Origin: an uncultured Prochlorococcus sp.
Lineage (GTDB): Bacteria; Cyanobacteriota; Cyanobacteriia; PCC-6307; Cyanobiaceae
Assembly (NCBI GenBank): GCA_902538225.1
Contig: CACBEF010000002.1
Location: 32,563-96,562, forward strand
Reading direction: 5' to 3'
Length of the DNA stretch: 64,000 bases
Position numbers and translations under genes: made by a program. The notes under the pieces are model-generated. The model saw only the letters and a list, made by a program, of their open reading frames with translations. It was not told where the DNA came from and ran no database searches. Position 1 is the stretch's first letter. Each line of letters begins with the position of its first letter. Of this stretch, positions 29,719 to 36,548 are shown piece by piece.

Positions 29719-29940
29719 TTATTTTATTTCCTTCTTAATTGAGCGACAAAAATTTTTAAGTCTTTCATTTCTCGTTAAGTCAGGTAAAGTCCAAATTGAT
29801 TCTGTCTCAGGTAATGGATCTTTGCTCCATTCTTTGAATTCTTCCATTATCGAAGCATTATTTAATTTTGATGTATACTGTTTTCTTTTTTTTAAATATT
29901 TTCTTATCACTGTAATATTTGCCTCAATATATTCCCTCAT
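29719..29940 (-). CDS. 73-aa hypothetical protein
   Basis: A soluble, basic protein with a helical N-terminal half (NITVIRKYLKKRKQYTSKL) and a Trp-containing C-terminal half (EFKEWSKDPLPETESIWTLP then RNERLKNFCRSIKKE). Proline and Trp spacing suggest a folded conserved protein, but I cannot name a family. The start is ATG 29940. Confidence 0.6.
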   Translation of the reverse strand: MREYIEANITVIRKYLKKRKQYTSKLNNASIMEEFKEWSKDPLPETESIWTLPDLTRNERLKNFCRSIKKEIK

Positions 29941-30003
29941 AATAAATACTTAGTCTTATATTAATTTATCATCTAGCAAGTTCTACTTTAAAGAAAAGAT
30001 TAA

Positions 30004-30174
30004 TTAGACATTTTGAACTGCTTGAAAAAGTCCAAACGAATAACCTCCTATTAGAATCCAGCCAAGTACACTCGATATTATTGTAGATCTTCGATTGTGT
30101 CTTCTTAAAGCTGATTCAATCATTTCATTAACTTCATCTCTATTAAGGTATTCATTCTTAGATTTTTTTTTCAT
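30004..30174 (-). CDS. 56-aa single-helix membrane protein
   Basis: ATG 30174 to TAA 30004: a charged cytoplasmic helix with KNEYLNRDEVNEMIESALRR, then one hydrophobic helix (TIISSVLGWILIGGYSFGLF) and a short end. Same strand as the 73-aa gene, 63 nt downstream of nothing recognisable. Function unknown. Confidence 0.6.
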   Translation of the reverse strand: MKKKSKNEYLNRDEVNEMIESALRRHNRRSTIISSVLGWILIGGYSFGLFQAVQNV

Positions 30175-30372
30175 TTTTTTCTTTTTACAATAAACGAATT
30201 TATAAGAAAGTGAGCTAAATATTTTTACTTTTAAGTAAGAGTTTTATTTTTGATGATTTTTTAGATATTTAATGCTTTTGTCTATAAATATATCATCAAA
30301 TTTTAAAAATAAGTTTTAAAATTATAAGATAAGCTACAGGTATTGAAGAATCATAGTTTTTTTATACAAACA

Positions 30373-30549
30373 ATGAATATTAATGATAAATCTGTTTTAG
30401 AAATGCTTAATAAACTTATTGCTATTAATAGGCTAAATAAAACTCAAATTCTTCAAATGGTGAATTTAGTTTCAATATCAAATGATTTCAATGATTTAGA
30501 GGATAATTTGAAGTGGGAAAGTTCTAATTCATTTAATCAAAATATTTAA
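30373..30549 (+). CDS. 58-aa helical small protein
   Basis: From ATG 30373 the product is MNINDKSVLEMLNKLIAINR followed by another helical stretch and an acidic-to-neutral tail ending SFNQNI. An in-frame TTG at 30343 would add ten residues but has no better ribosome-binding site. Soluble, no cysteine, not recognised. Confidence 0.5.
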   Translation: MNINDKSVLEMLNKLIAINRLNKTQILQMVNLVSISNDFNDLEDNLKWESSNSFNQNI

Positions 30550-30659
30550 AATAAATAAACTCTTTGTTTGATAATTATGAATTCTTTAAATTTATATAAG
30601 AGATAAATAATATTTAAATGAATTAATTAAGAGTTTTAATAATAATTTTTATAGGCTAT

Positions 30660-30833
30660 TCAAATGAATTTTTGATAATAATATTTCTTGTAAGAAACTT
30701 GCTCTTGATTACTATAATTAAGTGTTGTTTTCTTATCCTTGCTAATTAATTTAATTATTATTGTAGAAGTTATTATTATTATTAGTATAATTAGTAAGTC
30801 TCCAACAGTAATCCCTCTCTCCTTAAGATTCAT
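30660..30833 (-). CDS. 57-aa single-helix membrane protein
   Basis: Begins MNLKERGITVGDLLIILIII at ATG 30833, with the hydrophobic helix at about residues 13-31, then a basic soluble tail with several Tyr near the end. The frame is open further upstream, but this ATG places a short polar N-terminus before the helix, as in the neighbouring small membrane proteins. Function unknown. Confidence 0.55.
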   Translation of the reverse strand: MNLKERGITVGDLLIILIIIITSTIIIKLISKDKKTTLNYSNQEQVSYKKYYYQKFI

Positions 30834-30997
30834 AATAAAACATATATTTTGTTTAAATATAGCCTTTTTTATTTGATAAACTAATATTTTTAACAAACCT
30901 GCTAAAAATACATATTAATGAATTATAAAAAGAATATAAAAATATTAAGACTATAAGCTTTTGAGTCATATAAAAATGTATATATGAATTAAATAGT

Positions 30998-31177
30998 ATG
31001 GAAGTCAAAAAAAAAATTATTAGTTCTAACACTTCTGATTTTTTCTCTAAAGAGATGATTATCACAAAAAAATCACTTAACGAAAATCAACTAAAATTTA
31101 CTTATCAAAAACAGTTAATCTCAGATCTAGATTGTAAGCACAAGGAATGGTCAAAATCGATTGACAGAAAAATTTAA
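30998..31177 (+). CDS. 59-aa hypothetical protein
   Basis: A Lys/Ser-rich soluble peptide with one Cys near the C-terminus (SDLDCKHKEW). Not recognised. Its stop overlaps the stop of the facing 50-aa gene by 4 nt at 31174-31177. Moderate composition and a single complete frame support it only weakly. Confidence 0.45.
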   Translation: MEVKKKIISSNTSDFFSKEMIITKKSLNENQLKFTYQKQLISDLDCKHKEWSKSIDRKI

Positions 31178-31326
31178 AAGCTTTCGTTGATTATATTTAA
31201 AAGTTTATTTCTTTTATTTGTATTTTTCTCTTCCCAATGAAGTGTTACTTCATCATTAATGATAGGTTTTGCTTCATAAGCTAAATACCAAAGAATAAAT
31301 CCGGCAGGAAATATTAAAATATGCAT
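31174..31326 (-). CDS. 50-aa small protein with N-terminal helix
   Basis: ATG 31326 within ATGCAT encodes MHILIFPAGFILWYLAYEAK, a hydrophobic N-terminal segment, then a soluble half with NDEVTLHWEEKN and a basic tail. It may be a membrane-anchored peptide. It is divergent from the ribbon-helix-helix gene, and its upstream region contains the palindromes listed next. Confidence 0.5.
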   Translation of the reverse strand: MHILIFPAGFILWYLAYEAKPIINDEVTLHWEEKNTNKRNKLLNIINESF

Positions 31327-31355
31327 AGCAAAATTAGTTGACTTAAATCAAATAT

Positions 31356-31388
31356 AGTGCAACACTTGTAATGTGCAAGTGTGACACT
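31356..31388. promoter_or_regulatory. Operator-like palindrome pair before the RHH gene
   Basis: Two copies of AGTG-N3-CACT: AGTGCAACACT at 31356-31366 and AGTGTGACACT at 31378-31388, starting 22 bp apart, or about two helical turns. A third inverted repeat, ACACTTG-N7-CAAGTGT (31362-31382), bridges them. They lie 14-46 bp before ATG 31402 and close to a TATAGT box at 31353-31358, where a repressor would act. Confidence 0.55.
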
Positions 31389-31401
31389 AATTTTTTTAAT
31401 T

Positions 31402-31767
31402 ATGCCCTCTCAGAGGAAAAGAATTGGTTTTTTGCCAAGTGAAGAAGTTCATGAAATTATTGAAAAATTGTGCAAAGCTAATGAATTTAGTCAGTCAAAA
31501 ATCACAGGTTTATTGGTCGAGGAAGCGTTGAGGTCTCGAGGAGTATTAAATGAATCTTATAGTCAAAATAAAAATGATAATGTTGATTTTATAAACTTTT
31601 CTTTTGATCGCGAAACATTTCCTGAAAATAATAAATCTCCAGTTAATTTGGACGAATATGCAGTTAATAAAAAAGTATTATCTGATGATATCAAAATGAT
31701 GCATGAATTTATTGAGTTTAAGTATTTTAAGAAAGTTATGAAGCGAAATAACAACATTATTGAATAA
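31402..31767 (+). CDS. Ribbon-helix-helix DNA-binding protein
   Basis: From ATG 31402 a 121-aa protein opens MPSQRKRIGFLPSEEVHEII: a basic beta-strand (KRIGFLP), then two helices and the turn FSQSKITGLLVEEALRSRG, the plan of CopG/MetJ-type ribbon-helix-helix dimers. The C-terminal half is acidic and helical, possibly for oligomerisation. GTG 31381 is also in frame but falls inside the palindrome, so I prefer the ATG. Matching AGTG-N3-CACT sites on both sides of the gene suggest autoregulation. No toxin-like partner gene is adjacent. Confidence 0.7.
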   Translation: MPSQRKRIGFLPSEEVHEIIEKLCKANEFSQSKITGLLVEEALRSRGVLNESYSQNKNDNVDFINFSFDRETFPENNKSPVNLDEYAVNKKVLSDDIKMMHEFIEFKYFKKVMKRNNNIIE

Positions 31768-31783
31768 TAGTGTCACACTATTA
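31765..31783. promoter_or_regulatory. Palindrome at the RHH gene stop
   Basis: TAATAGTGTCACACTATTA is a 19-bp palindrome with one central base, starting at the stop codon. Its core AGTGTCACACT (31769-31779) matches the AGTG-N3-CACT sites before the gene. It could be another binding site or, as RNA, a 7-bp hairpin with a GTCAC loop. Confidence 0.5.
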
Positions 31784-31903
31784 ATGTTTATATGAGAATG
31801 CTTTTCAATAGAATTTAGAAATTAAGCAAAGATAAATATTTTTGAATATTTCTAATCAACTTCTTAAAGAGTGATCCAAAATAAATTGAATCTTTAAAAA
31901 TTC

Positions 31904-31944
31904 AGCGGACTAAATCCTCGTGGAGATATGAACCTTAGCCCGCT
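31904..31944 (-). ncRNA. Candidate structured small RNA / hairpin
   Basis: Read on the minus strand, AGCGGGCTAA (31944-31935) pairs with TTAGTCCGCT (31913-31904): ten pairs with one G-U. On the plus strand the same position is an A-C mismatch, which favours minus-strand RNA. The 21-nt loop holds a short nested TCC/GGA hairpin, and the stem is followed by GAATTTTTAAAG. GC content is well above the surroundings. No reading frame covers it. It could be the 3' end of a small RNA; its 5' end is not defined. Confidence 0.4.
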
Positions 31945-32034
31945 TTAAAAAAATAGCAATAAAAAAATATAAATACAATAAGTATGTGAATTTACTTTTG
32001 ATTTAGAATTGTAATATAAAAACTCTAAATATAA

Positions 32035-32187
32035 ATGGCAGTAAGTGAATTAAGTGAAGAGACACAGAATCAAATATGTGATCTTCTTGAAAATCTTCAG
32101 CAAAAAGAAAAACTTAAAAATAAAGATATACGAATTTTGCTTGATAAAATAGTTAGAAAATATGGAGGAAAAGTAGTAAATAAATGA
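32035..32187 (+). CDS. 50-aa helical small protein
   Basis: ATG 32035 encodes MAVSELSEETQNQICDLLEN and a charged helical remainder with KDIRILLDKIVRKYGGK. Soluble, one Cys. Its TGA overlaps the ATG of the secreted thioredoxin-like gene by 4 nt (ATGA), so the two are translationally coupled, which supports it as a real gene. Function unknown. Confidence 0.65.
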   Translation: MAVSELSEETQNQICDLLENLQQKEKLKNKDIRILLDKIVRKYGGKVVNK

Positions 32188-32573
32188 AACGTCTATTAAT
32201 CCCACTATTAGTTTTGCTTACTTTACCAAGTGTTGTTCATAGCTCCCACTTAAATAATCAGAGAGAACTTATAGTTACATCAGAAAGCACTAGGGAATCA
32301 ATCGAGTTGGCAAAATACCTTAAAGATAATGGTGTAGTTAAATATTCAGCATATTGGTGTCCTAATTGCCTTAATCAAAGTGAATTATTTGGTAAGCAAG
32401 CTTATAGAGAACTTAATGTAGTTGAATGTGCAAGAGATGGCATAAACAGTCAAACTCAATTATGCATTGATAAAAAAATTAAAGGGTTTCCCACATGGGA
32501 AATAAATGGAAAACTAATTCTAGGTGTACTTTCACTAAAAGAGTTATCAAAGTTGACTGGATTTAAGAATTAA
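32184..32573 (+). CDS. Secreted thioredoxin-like protein
   Basis: A 129-aa protein with an N-terminal signal peptide (MKRLLIPLLVLLTLPSVVHS) and a small thioredoxin fold: the redox pair Cys59-Pro-Asn-Cys62 in YWCPNC, a second pair Cys82/Cys94, and the cis-Pro at GFPTW (Pro103). This matches the thioredoxin domain that is fused to VKOR in cyanobacteria, here as a separate secreted domain. It likely works on disulfides in the lumen or periplasm. No VKOR membrane domain is encoded nearby. Confidence 0.8.
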   Translation: MKRLLIPLLVLLTLPSVVHSSHLNNQRELIVTSESTRESIELAKYLKDNGVVKYSAYWCPNCLNQSELFGKQAYRELNVVECARDGINSQTQLCIDKKIKGFPTWEINGKLILGVLSLKELSKLTGFKN

Positions 32574-32597
32574 GAAAAAATGTAATATGATTAATGG

Positions 32598-32747
32598 CTA
32601 GATATTAAAGGTTATTTCTTGAGTACCTTTCATACATCCTCCAGCTGGATAGTTAATTACTTTTTTTGATATTAATCCAATACTTATAGCAACTATTCCA
32701 ATACCAAATAAAGCTCTTGATCTTTTGCTTGATATAAGATACTTCAT
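32598..32747 (-). CDS. 49-aa membrane-anchored small protein
   Basis: ATG 32747 encodes a basic start (MKYLISSKRSR), a hydrophobic helix (ALFGIGIVAISIGLI) and a short exposed end with one Cys (NYPAGGCMKGTQEITFNI). It looks like a signal anchor with a small outside domain. Not recognised. Confidence 0.6.
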   Translation of the reverse strand: MKYLISSKRSRALFGIGIVAISIGLISKKVINYPAGGCMKGTQEITFNI

Positions 32748-32944
32748 TGGGTATTTATAAGTATTAATATAGTAGGGATAATTAAATTATAACATCGATT
32801 TTTTTGTTAAAAAAAAATAACAAGTAACGCTAAATCTATAATTTTTTAAAATAAGTTTTGATATTAGATATCTTAAAAACCTTAATCAATAAATGCTTAT
32901 ATATCTTTTTTTTAGTATTTTTAGTTTGTATTTGACAGTCTTTT

Positions 32945-32950
32945 TATAAT
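32945..32950 (+). promoter_or_regulatory. -10 element for the 43-aa gene
   Basis: A perfect TATAAT 24 nt before ATG 32974. A TTGACA at 32932-32937 is only 7 nt away and so cannot be its -35 box. Confidence 0.4.
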
Positions 32951-32973
32951 TAAAATGAGACTTTTATTTTTTT

Positions 32974-33105
32974 ATGAAAAATAAAGAATTTAATGTGACT
33001 CAAGGAATGGCTTTGTTACTTTTAAAGCCATTAAATTTACCCGCTAACTACGTGCTAAATCTCATAATTTATATAACTAATCCTAGTAACAATATTGGAT
33101 ACTAA
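32974..33105 (+). CDS. 43-aa hypothetical protein
   Basis: MKNKEFNVTQGMALLLLKPL opens a peptide with a moderately hydrophobic C-terminal half (YVLNLIIYITNP). A TATAAT lies at the right distance upstream. Its stop overlaps the stop of the facing DUF1651 gene by 4 nt. Not recognised. Confidence 0.4.
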   Translation: MKNKEFNVTQGMALLLLKPLNLPANYVLNLIIYITNPSNNIGY

Positions 33106-33353
33106 TAGTCTTCCCATACTGGTTTGGTTCTCCTCCAACCTTGAGCGATTAACTTTCTCCATTCATCTCTAGCTTTATTAACTTTAAGTTCTTCTCTGGT
33201 TGTCATAAGAGGTGGTTCTTTTCCTAAAACACCAAGAATTCTTCCAGAGTCAATAAAAATATATTCAAAAAATTTATCTTTATTTTGATTATTCTTTGAA
33301 AACCTTTTAACTCTTGAACGATTCGAATTTATAAGCCAAAAATTTTCTGTCAA
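33102..33353 (-). CDS. DUF1651 protein
   Basis: An 83-aa soluble protein with the DUF1651 pattern as I recall it: FWLINSNRSRVKRF near the N-terminus, a middle ending GRILGVLGKEPPLMTTRE and a C-terminal ARDEWRKLIAQGWRRTKPVW. The family is found in marine picocyanobacteria, often in several copies; function unknown. It lies 11 nt after clpS on the same strand. Confidence 0.8.
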   Translation of the reverse strand: MTENFWLINSNRSRVKRFSKNNQNKDKFFEYIFIDSGRILGVLGKEPPLMTTREELKVNKARDEWRKLIAQGWRRTKPVWEDY

Positions 33354-33364
33354 TCTTATTTATT

Positions 33365-33652
33365 TTATGTTTTCTCAATTGGAGCCATTGTTAATCCTTT
33401 GCTGAATAGTTGCTCATGATATAGCTCTGCCTGTTCAAGATTACCTCTCCATACCTCTGCAGATCCTGTCTTGTCAACTTCGATGGTTAGATTCCATGCC
33501 CTTTGTTCACTCATGCTTGGGATTATTGTTAGAAGACAATTTGCGACATGCTGAAAAGTATTAAAATTGTCATCAAGAACTATAACTCTTGCTTCTGGAT
33601 ATTTTGATTTAGATTTCTTTGGATCTAAGACTGTGCTATGTGAATTAAACAT
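33365..33652 (-). CDS. clpS: ClpS adaptor
   Basis: The adaptor that brings N-degron substrates to ClpC/ClpP. From ATG 33652 the 95-aa protein has an unstructured N-terminal tail, the core opening ARVIVLDDNFNTFQHVANCL with the conserved Asp-Asp and Asn, and AELYHEQLFSKGLTMAPIE, the C-terminal strand. The frame is open upstream to 33742, but that stretch would run into the tRNA gene, so the later ATG is right. Confidence 0.92.
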   Translation of the reverse strand: MFNSHSTVLDPKKSKSKYPEARVIVLDDNFNTFQHVANCLLTIIPSMSEQRAWNLTIEVDKTGSAEVWRGNLEQAELYHEQLFSKGLTMAPIEKT

Positions 33653-33719
33653 TATTGTCTTTAATAATTTAATTAAATTAAAATTCCACCTATGTTCTTC
33701 AATTGAAAAGTATTGAAAA

Positions 33720-33793
<74 letters not shown>

Positions 33794-33822
33794 ATGGGAA
33801 TATTGTAAGGCATTGGTTGTAC

Positions 33823-34305
33823 TTAATAACCATTTTTAAAATTTATTTGTTTGTGGGCCTCATATATAGCAATTCCGCATGCTACAGAAAGGTTTAGACT
33901 TCTAACACCTTTTTGATCATTGTTTCCAGTCTGTATATTCGGCATAAATATTGATATTAAAAAGTCGCTTTTATCAATAATGGAATCGGGTAATCCTGAA
34001 TCTTCTCTCCCAAATAGCAAAATATCATCTTGCTTAAATTTAAAATCCTTCAAATATAATCCATTTTTTTTACTAAAAGAAATTATTCTTTTTGTTGATT
34101 TTGACGCTATAAATTTATCAAAATTCTCATACTGATTAACAGTAACTAGAGGCCAATAGTCTAATCCTGCTCTTTTTAAATATTTATCTTCTAGCTTAAA
34201 ACCTAAGGGCTCAATAAGATTTAAAGGTATATTAAACGCAGCACATGATCTGGCAATATTACCAGTATTTTGTGGGATTCTAGGTTCAAAAAGAGCGACT
34301 TCCAA
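33823..34305 (-). CDS. trmL: tRNA (cytidine/uridine-34 2'-O) methyltransferase
   Basis: A 160-aa single-domain SPOUT enzyme that methylates the wobble ribose of some tRNAs. Motifs: FEPRIPQNTGNIARSCAAF at the N-terminus, LLFGREDSGLP in the middle and RSLNLSVACGIAIYEA in the C-terminal knot. No N-terminal RNA-binding domain, as expected for TrmL. It ends 2 nt before... that is, 2 nt separate it from cobU upstream on the same strand. Confidence 0.92.
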   Translation of the reverse strand: MEVALFEPRIPQNTGNIARSCAAFNIPLNLIEPLGFKLEDKYLKRAGLDYWPLVTVNQYENFDKFIASKSTKRIISFSKKNGLYLKDFKFKQDDILLFGREDSGLPDSIIDKSDFLISIFMPNIQTGNNDQKGVRSLNLSVACGIAIYEAHKQINFKNGY

Positions 34306-34307
34306 TT

Positions 34308-34868
34308 TTAAGTAGGTATTTCAATACTTAGTTCATCTATTTTGATTGCTCTGCCGTTTATAGCCAGCCAATTATCTTTTGATATTTTGGTTATTCTCTT
34401 TTGAAGTTCGCCGATTCGTTCAATATATGTATTACCAATTTTATATTCAGAGACCAGACTCCAACCTACTTGTTCTCCTACAATAATTGTTATGCTTTTT
34501 CTTTTCATTAAGAGACTTATAAGTGAATTCATTTTTGTTGACCATTCATTTTGTTCCTTGCCAATACTTTTCATAACGAATCCTCCAATAGAATCTATTA
34601 ACAATGGACCTTCTTCTTTCCTTAATGTATTTAATAGATCTGTCGTTTCTATTAATTTCCAATCTTTTGGCCTTCTTTTTCGATGTAAATTAATTTTATC
34701 TTGCCATTCTTTATCATCAAAATTGTTTTCTGATAAGGCAACATATGATAATTTTTTTACCTCCTTTGCAAGATGCTCCGCGAATTCACTTTTGCCACTC
34801 TTTGTCCCCCCTGTAATAAAAACTATATAAGATGGATATTCACTAATACTTAAATCCTTGGCATTCAT
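34308..34868 (-). CDS. cobU: Adenosylcobinamide kinase/guanylyltransferase
   Basis: Activates adenosylcobinamide to GDP-cobinamide for nucleotide-loop assembly in corrinoid synthesis. The 186-aa protein has the P-loop FITGGTKSGKSEFAE, the HRKRRP segment for the GMP-linked histidine region, and LIDSIGGFV in place of the usual LxDCLTxxL. It belongs with cobN and the B12-dependent metH elsewhere in this window. Confidence 0.93.
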   Translation of the reverse strand: MNAKDLSISEYPSYIVFITGGTKSGKSEFAEHLAKEVKKLSYVALSENNFDDKEWQDKINLHRKRRPKDWKLIETTDLLNTLRKEEGPLLIDSIGGFVMKSIGKEQNEWSTKMNSLISLLMKRKSITIIVGEQVGWSLVSEYKIGNTYIERIGELQKRITKISKDNWLAINGRAIKIDELSIEIPT

Positions 34869-34878
34869 AAATTCTCTA

Positions 34879-35190
34879 TTATTTAGAGAAATACCACCAA
34901 GTTGCTAATGGAATAATTGTGGCAGCAATTAACAAACCTACAACTATATAAGTAGCAGTTGAGCTTTCAGTATCTTTTGATCTCATAGTGTTAAAATTTG
35001 GATCCACTACAGGGTTGTCAATAGATGAAGGCTGACTTTTTTCGTAATTTATAACAGGCTTCTGTTGAGTAATACCAAAATATTTATTTATACTAGGAAG
35101 TTCATTTGCGTATGTAGTCAAGGGGTTAAGAATAAAAATTAAGCCAGTAAAGATTAATGAAAGTATATATTTATTGATGTTTAGGTTCAT
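34879..35190 (-). CDS. Signal-peptide protein with C-terminal membrane helix
   Basis: A 103-aa protein: a signal peptide or N-terminal helix (residues 8-27, ending near TYANEL), a disordered Pro/Ser/Asn-rich middle, and one C-terminal hydrophobic helix (TYIVVGLLIAATIIPLATWW). The soluble middle would face the lumen or periplasm. It precedes cobU by 10 nt. I do not recognise a function. Confidence 0.65.
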   Translation of the reverse strand: MNLNINKYILSLIFTGLIFILNPLTTYANELPSINKYFGITQQKPVINYEKSQPSSIDNPVVDPNFNTMRSKDTESSTATYIVVGLLIAATIIPLATWWYFSK

Positions 35191-35301
35191 TTTAAAAGGT
35201 TTTGATTAATTATATATTAAAAACCATATTATTGAGTAATTATAAATGTACTAAACAATATAATATTTGCATAATTTAATTAGAAATAACATATTTAAAA
35301 T

Positions 35302-35928
35302 ATGGGATTCAATGGGAAATCATTAATATTAATCGGTGCCATACTCTTTATTTTTCAGATAGCAAATTTCATTTCAATAGAAACAATCACTCCTGAGCTT
35401 GAAAGAGCACAAGTGTTAGCCGCTATAGCTTCATTAATTATTATTTTGATAGGTTTTTTATTTAAACAATTCGCACCATTAGCTGGTGAGAAAGCTGCTT
35501 TAAAAGGAGAAAATAAGTTTCTCTTCGATAGAAACATGCCGGATGAAGTTATTGATGAACTTGCATGGGGTTCTGAAGCAATATTAACTTCTACAGCAGC
35601 AGCAGCAATATTAATCCACAATGATGGCGTTAATATATTGAGGAGGGGAATCACTTCAAGTAATGATTTTAAACCTGGTGAAACTTGTCTGAGATCTATA
35701 AAAGATATGAAATTAATATCATTAGCAAACACTAAATTTTATCCTGGAAGAGATGAATTTTTTAATTTTTGTGCCGAAATTCCATCTATCTTAGTTGTAC
35801 CTATAAATAATAAGGCTTTTATATTGATTGGAGGCTGGAGTGCTAAGTGTTTTACGAAGTCTGATGAAAAATGGATTAATAACTGGTCCAAAAAAATTAA
35901 TAATATTTTTTCAAAAAATAAAATTTAA
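35302..35928 (+). CDS. CCB4/CCB2-like cytochrome b6f assembly factor
   Basis: A 208-aa protein with two N-terminal hydrophobic helices (about residues 9-23 and 38-55) and a soluble domain (WGSEAILTSTAAAAILI, then SILVVPINNKAFILIGG) like cyanobacterial proteins annotated as cofactor assembly of complex C subunit B. In plants and green algae CCB2 and CCB4 are needed to attach the c'-type heme to cytochrome b6. It converges on lptC with a 4-nt overlap of the ends. Confidence 0.8.
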   Translation: MGFNGKSLILIGAILFIFQIANFISIETITPELERAQVLAAIASLIIILIGFLFKQFAPLAGEKAALKGENKFLFDRNMPDEVIDELAWGSEAILTSTAAAAILIHNDGVNILRRGITSSNDFKPGETCLRSIKDMKLISLANTKFYPGRDEFFNFCAEIPSILVVPINNKAFILIGGWSAKCFTKSDEKWINNWSKKINNIFSKNKI

Positions 35929-36548
35929 AAATAAATTATTGATTTTACTCTTTTATCTTTTGCTTTAAAACTTACTGATTCAGTAGTTAAATTATAGTAA
36001 GCATTTTCTGAATTTATTTCATATTTATTTTCATTATTTTCATCTTTTATTATGTATTTTACTGGATTGAAAAATTCAATTATGTTATCAGAACCCAATA
36101 TGGCTTTTCCTGAATTTAAGATTATATTTTGATTTTCAAATCTTATATTACCCTCTAAAAGATAGTTAGTATTTTCTATATTCCAAATAAAATTATCAGC
36201 ATATAAAATATCCTCATCTTTTTTAAAAGTTTTTAATTTAACATTTCCTTTCAAATTCAGGAGTTTATTGTTGTCTGATAATATAGATTTTTCTGAACTA
36301 ATAATATATTTAGTTTCTTCTCCATTGAGAATATTAATAATAGGTTTTTTTAATTCGTATTCTAATTCAATATTGTCATAACTTGAATTTGGACTAGTAA
36401 TTGAATAAATTTTATCTCCACTTTTAGAGAAAATTGTCATATCTAAACTTTCTATTTTTTGTATTACTTTATTTTCATTAATTACATTTGGTGCGCAACC
36501 AAGCATAAATATTTGAAGGAAAATTATTAATCTATAAATGTTGCTCAT
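35925..36548 (-). CDS. lptC: LptC-like lipopolysaccharide export lipoprotein
   Basis: A 207-aa protein with a lipobox at FMLGC (Cys18), so it is likely a lipoprotein rather than the inner-membrane anchored form of E. coli. After it come repeating beta strands with SEKSILSDNNKLLNLKGNVKL and LLEGNIRFEN, the pattern of the OstA-like LptC family that bridges LPS from the inner membrane to LptA. It overlaps metG by 17 nt. Confidence 0.8.
   Translation of the reverse strand: MSNIYRLIIFLQIFMLGCAPNVINENKVIQKIESLDMTIFSKSGDKIYSITSPNSSYDNIELEYELKKPIINILNGEETKYIISSEKSILSDNNKLLNLKGNVKLKTFKKDEDILYADNFIWNIENTNYLLEGNIRFENQNIILNSGKAILGSDNIIEFFNPVKYIIKDENNENKYEINSENAYYNLTTESVSFKAKDKRVKSIIYF

Noticed and set aside
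31402..31767. Toxin-antitoxin module
   Set aside because: The ribbon-helix-helix protein resembles antitoxin DNA-binding domains, but no coupled toxin-sized frame with RelE, MazF or PIN features lies next to it; the nearest gene is divergent and only 50 aa.
32932..32950. TTGACA and TATAAT as one promoter
   Set aside because: Only 7 nt separate them, far from the usual 16-18; only the TATAAT was kept as a -10 candidate.
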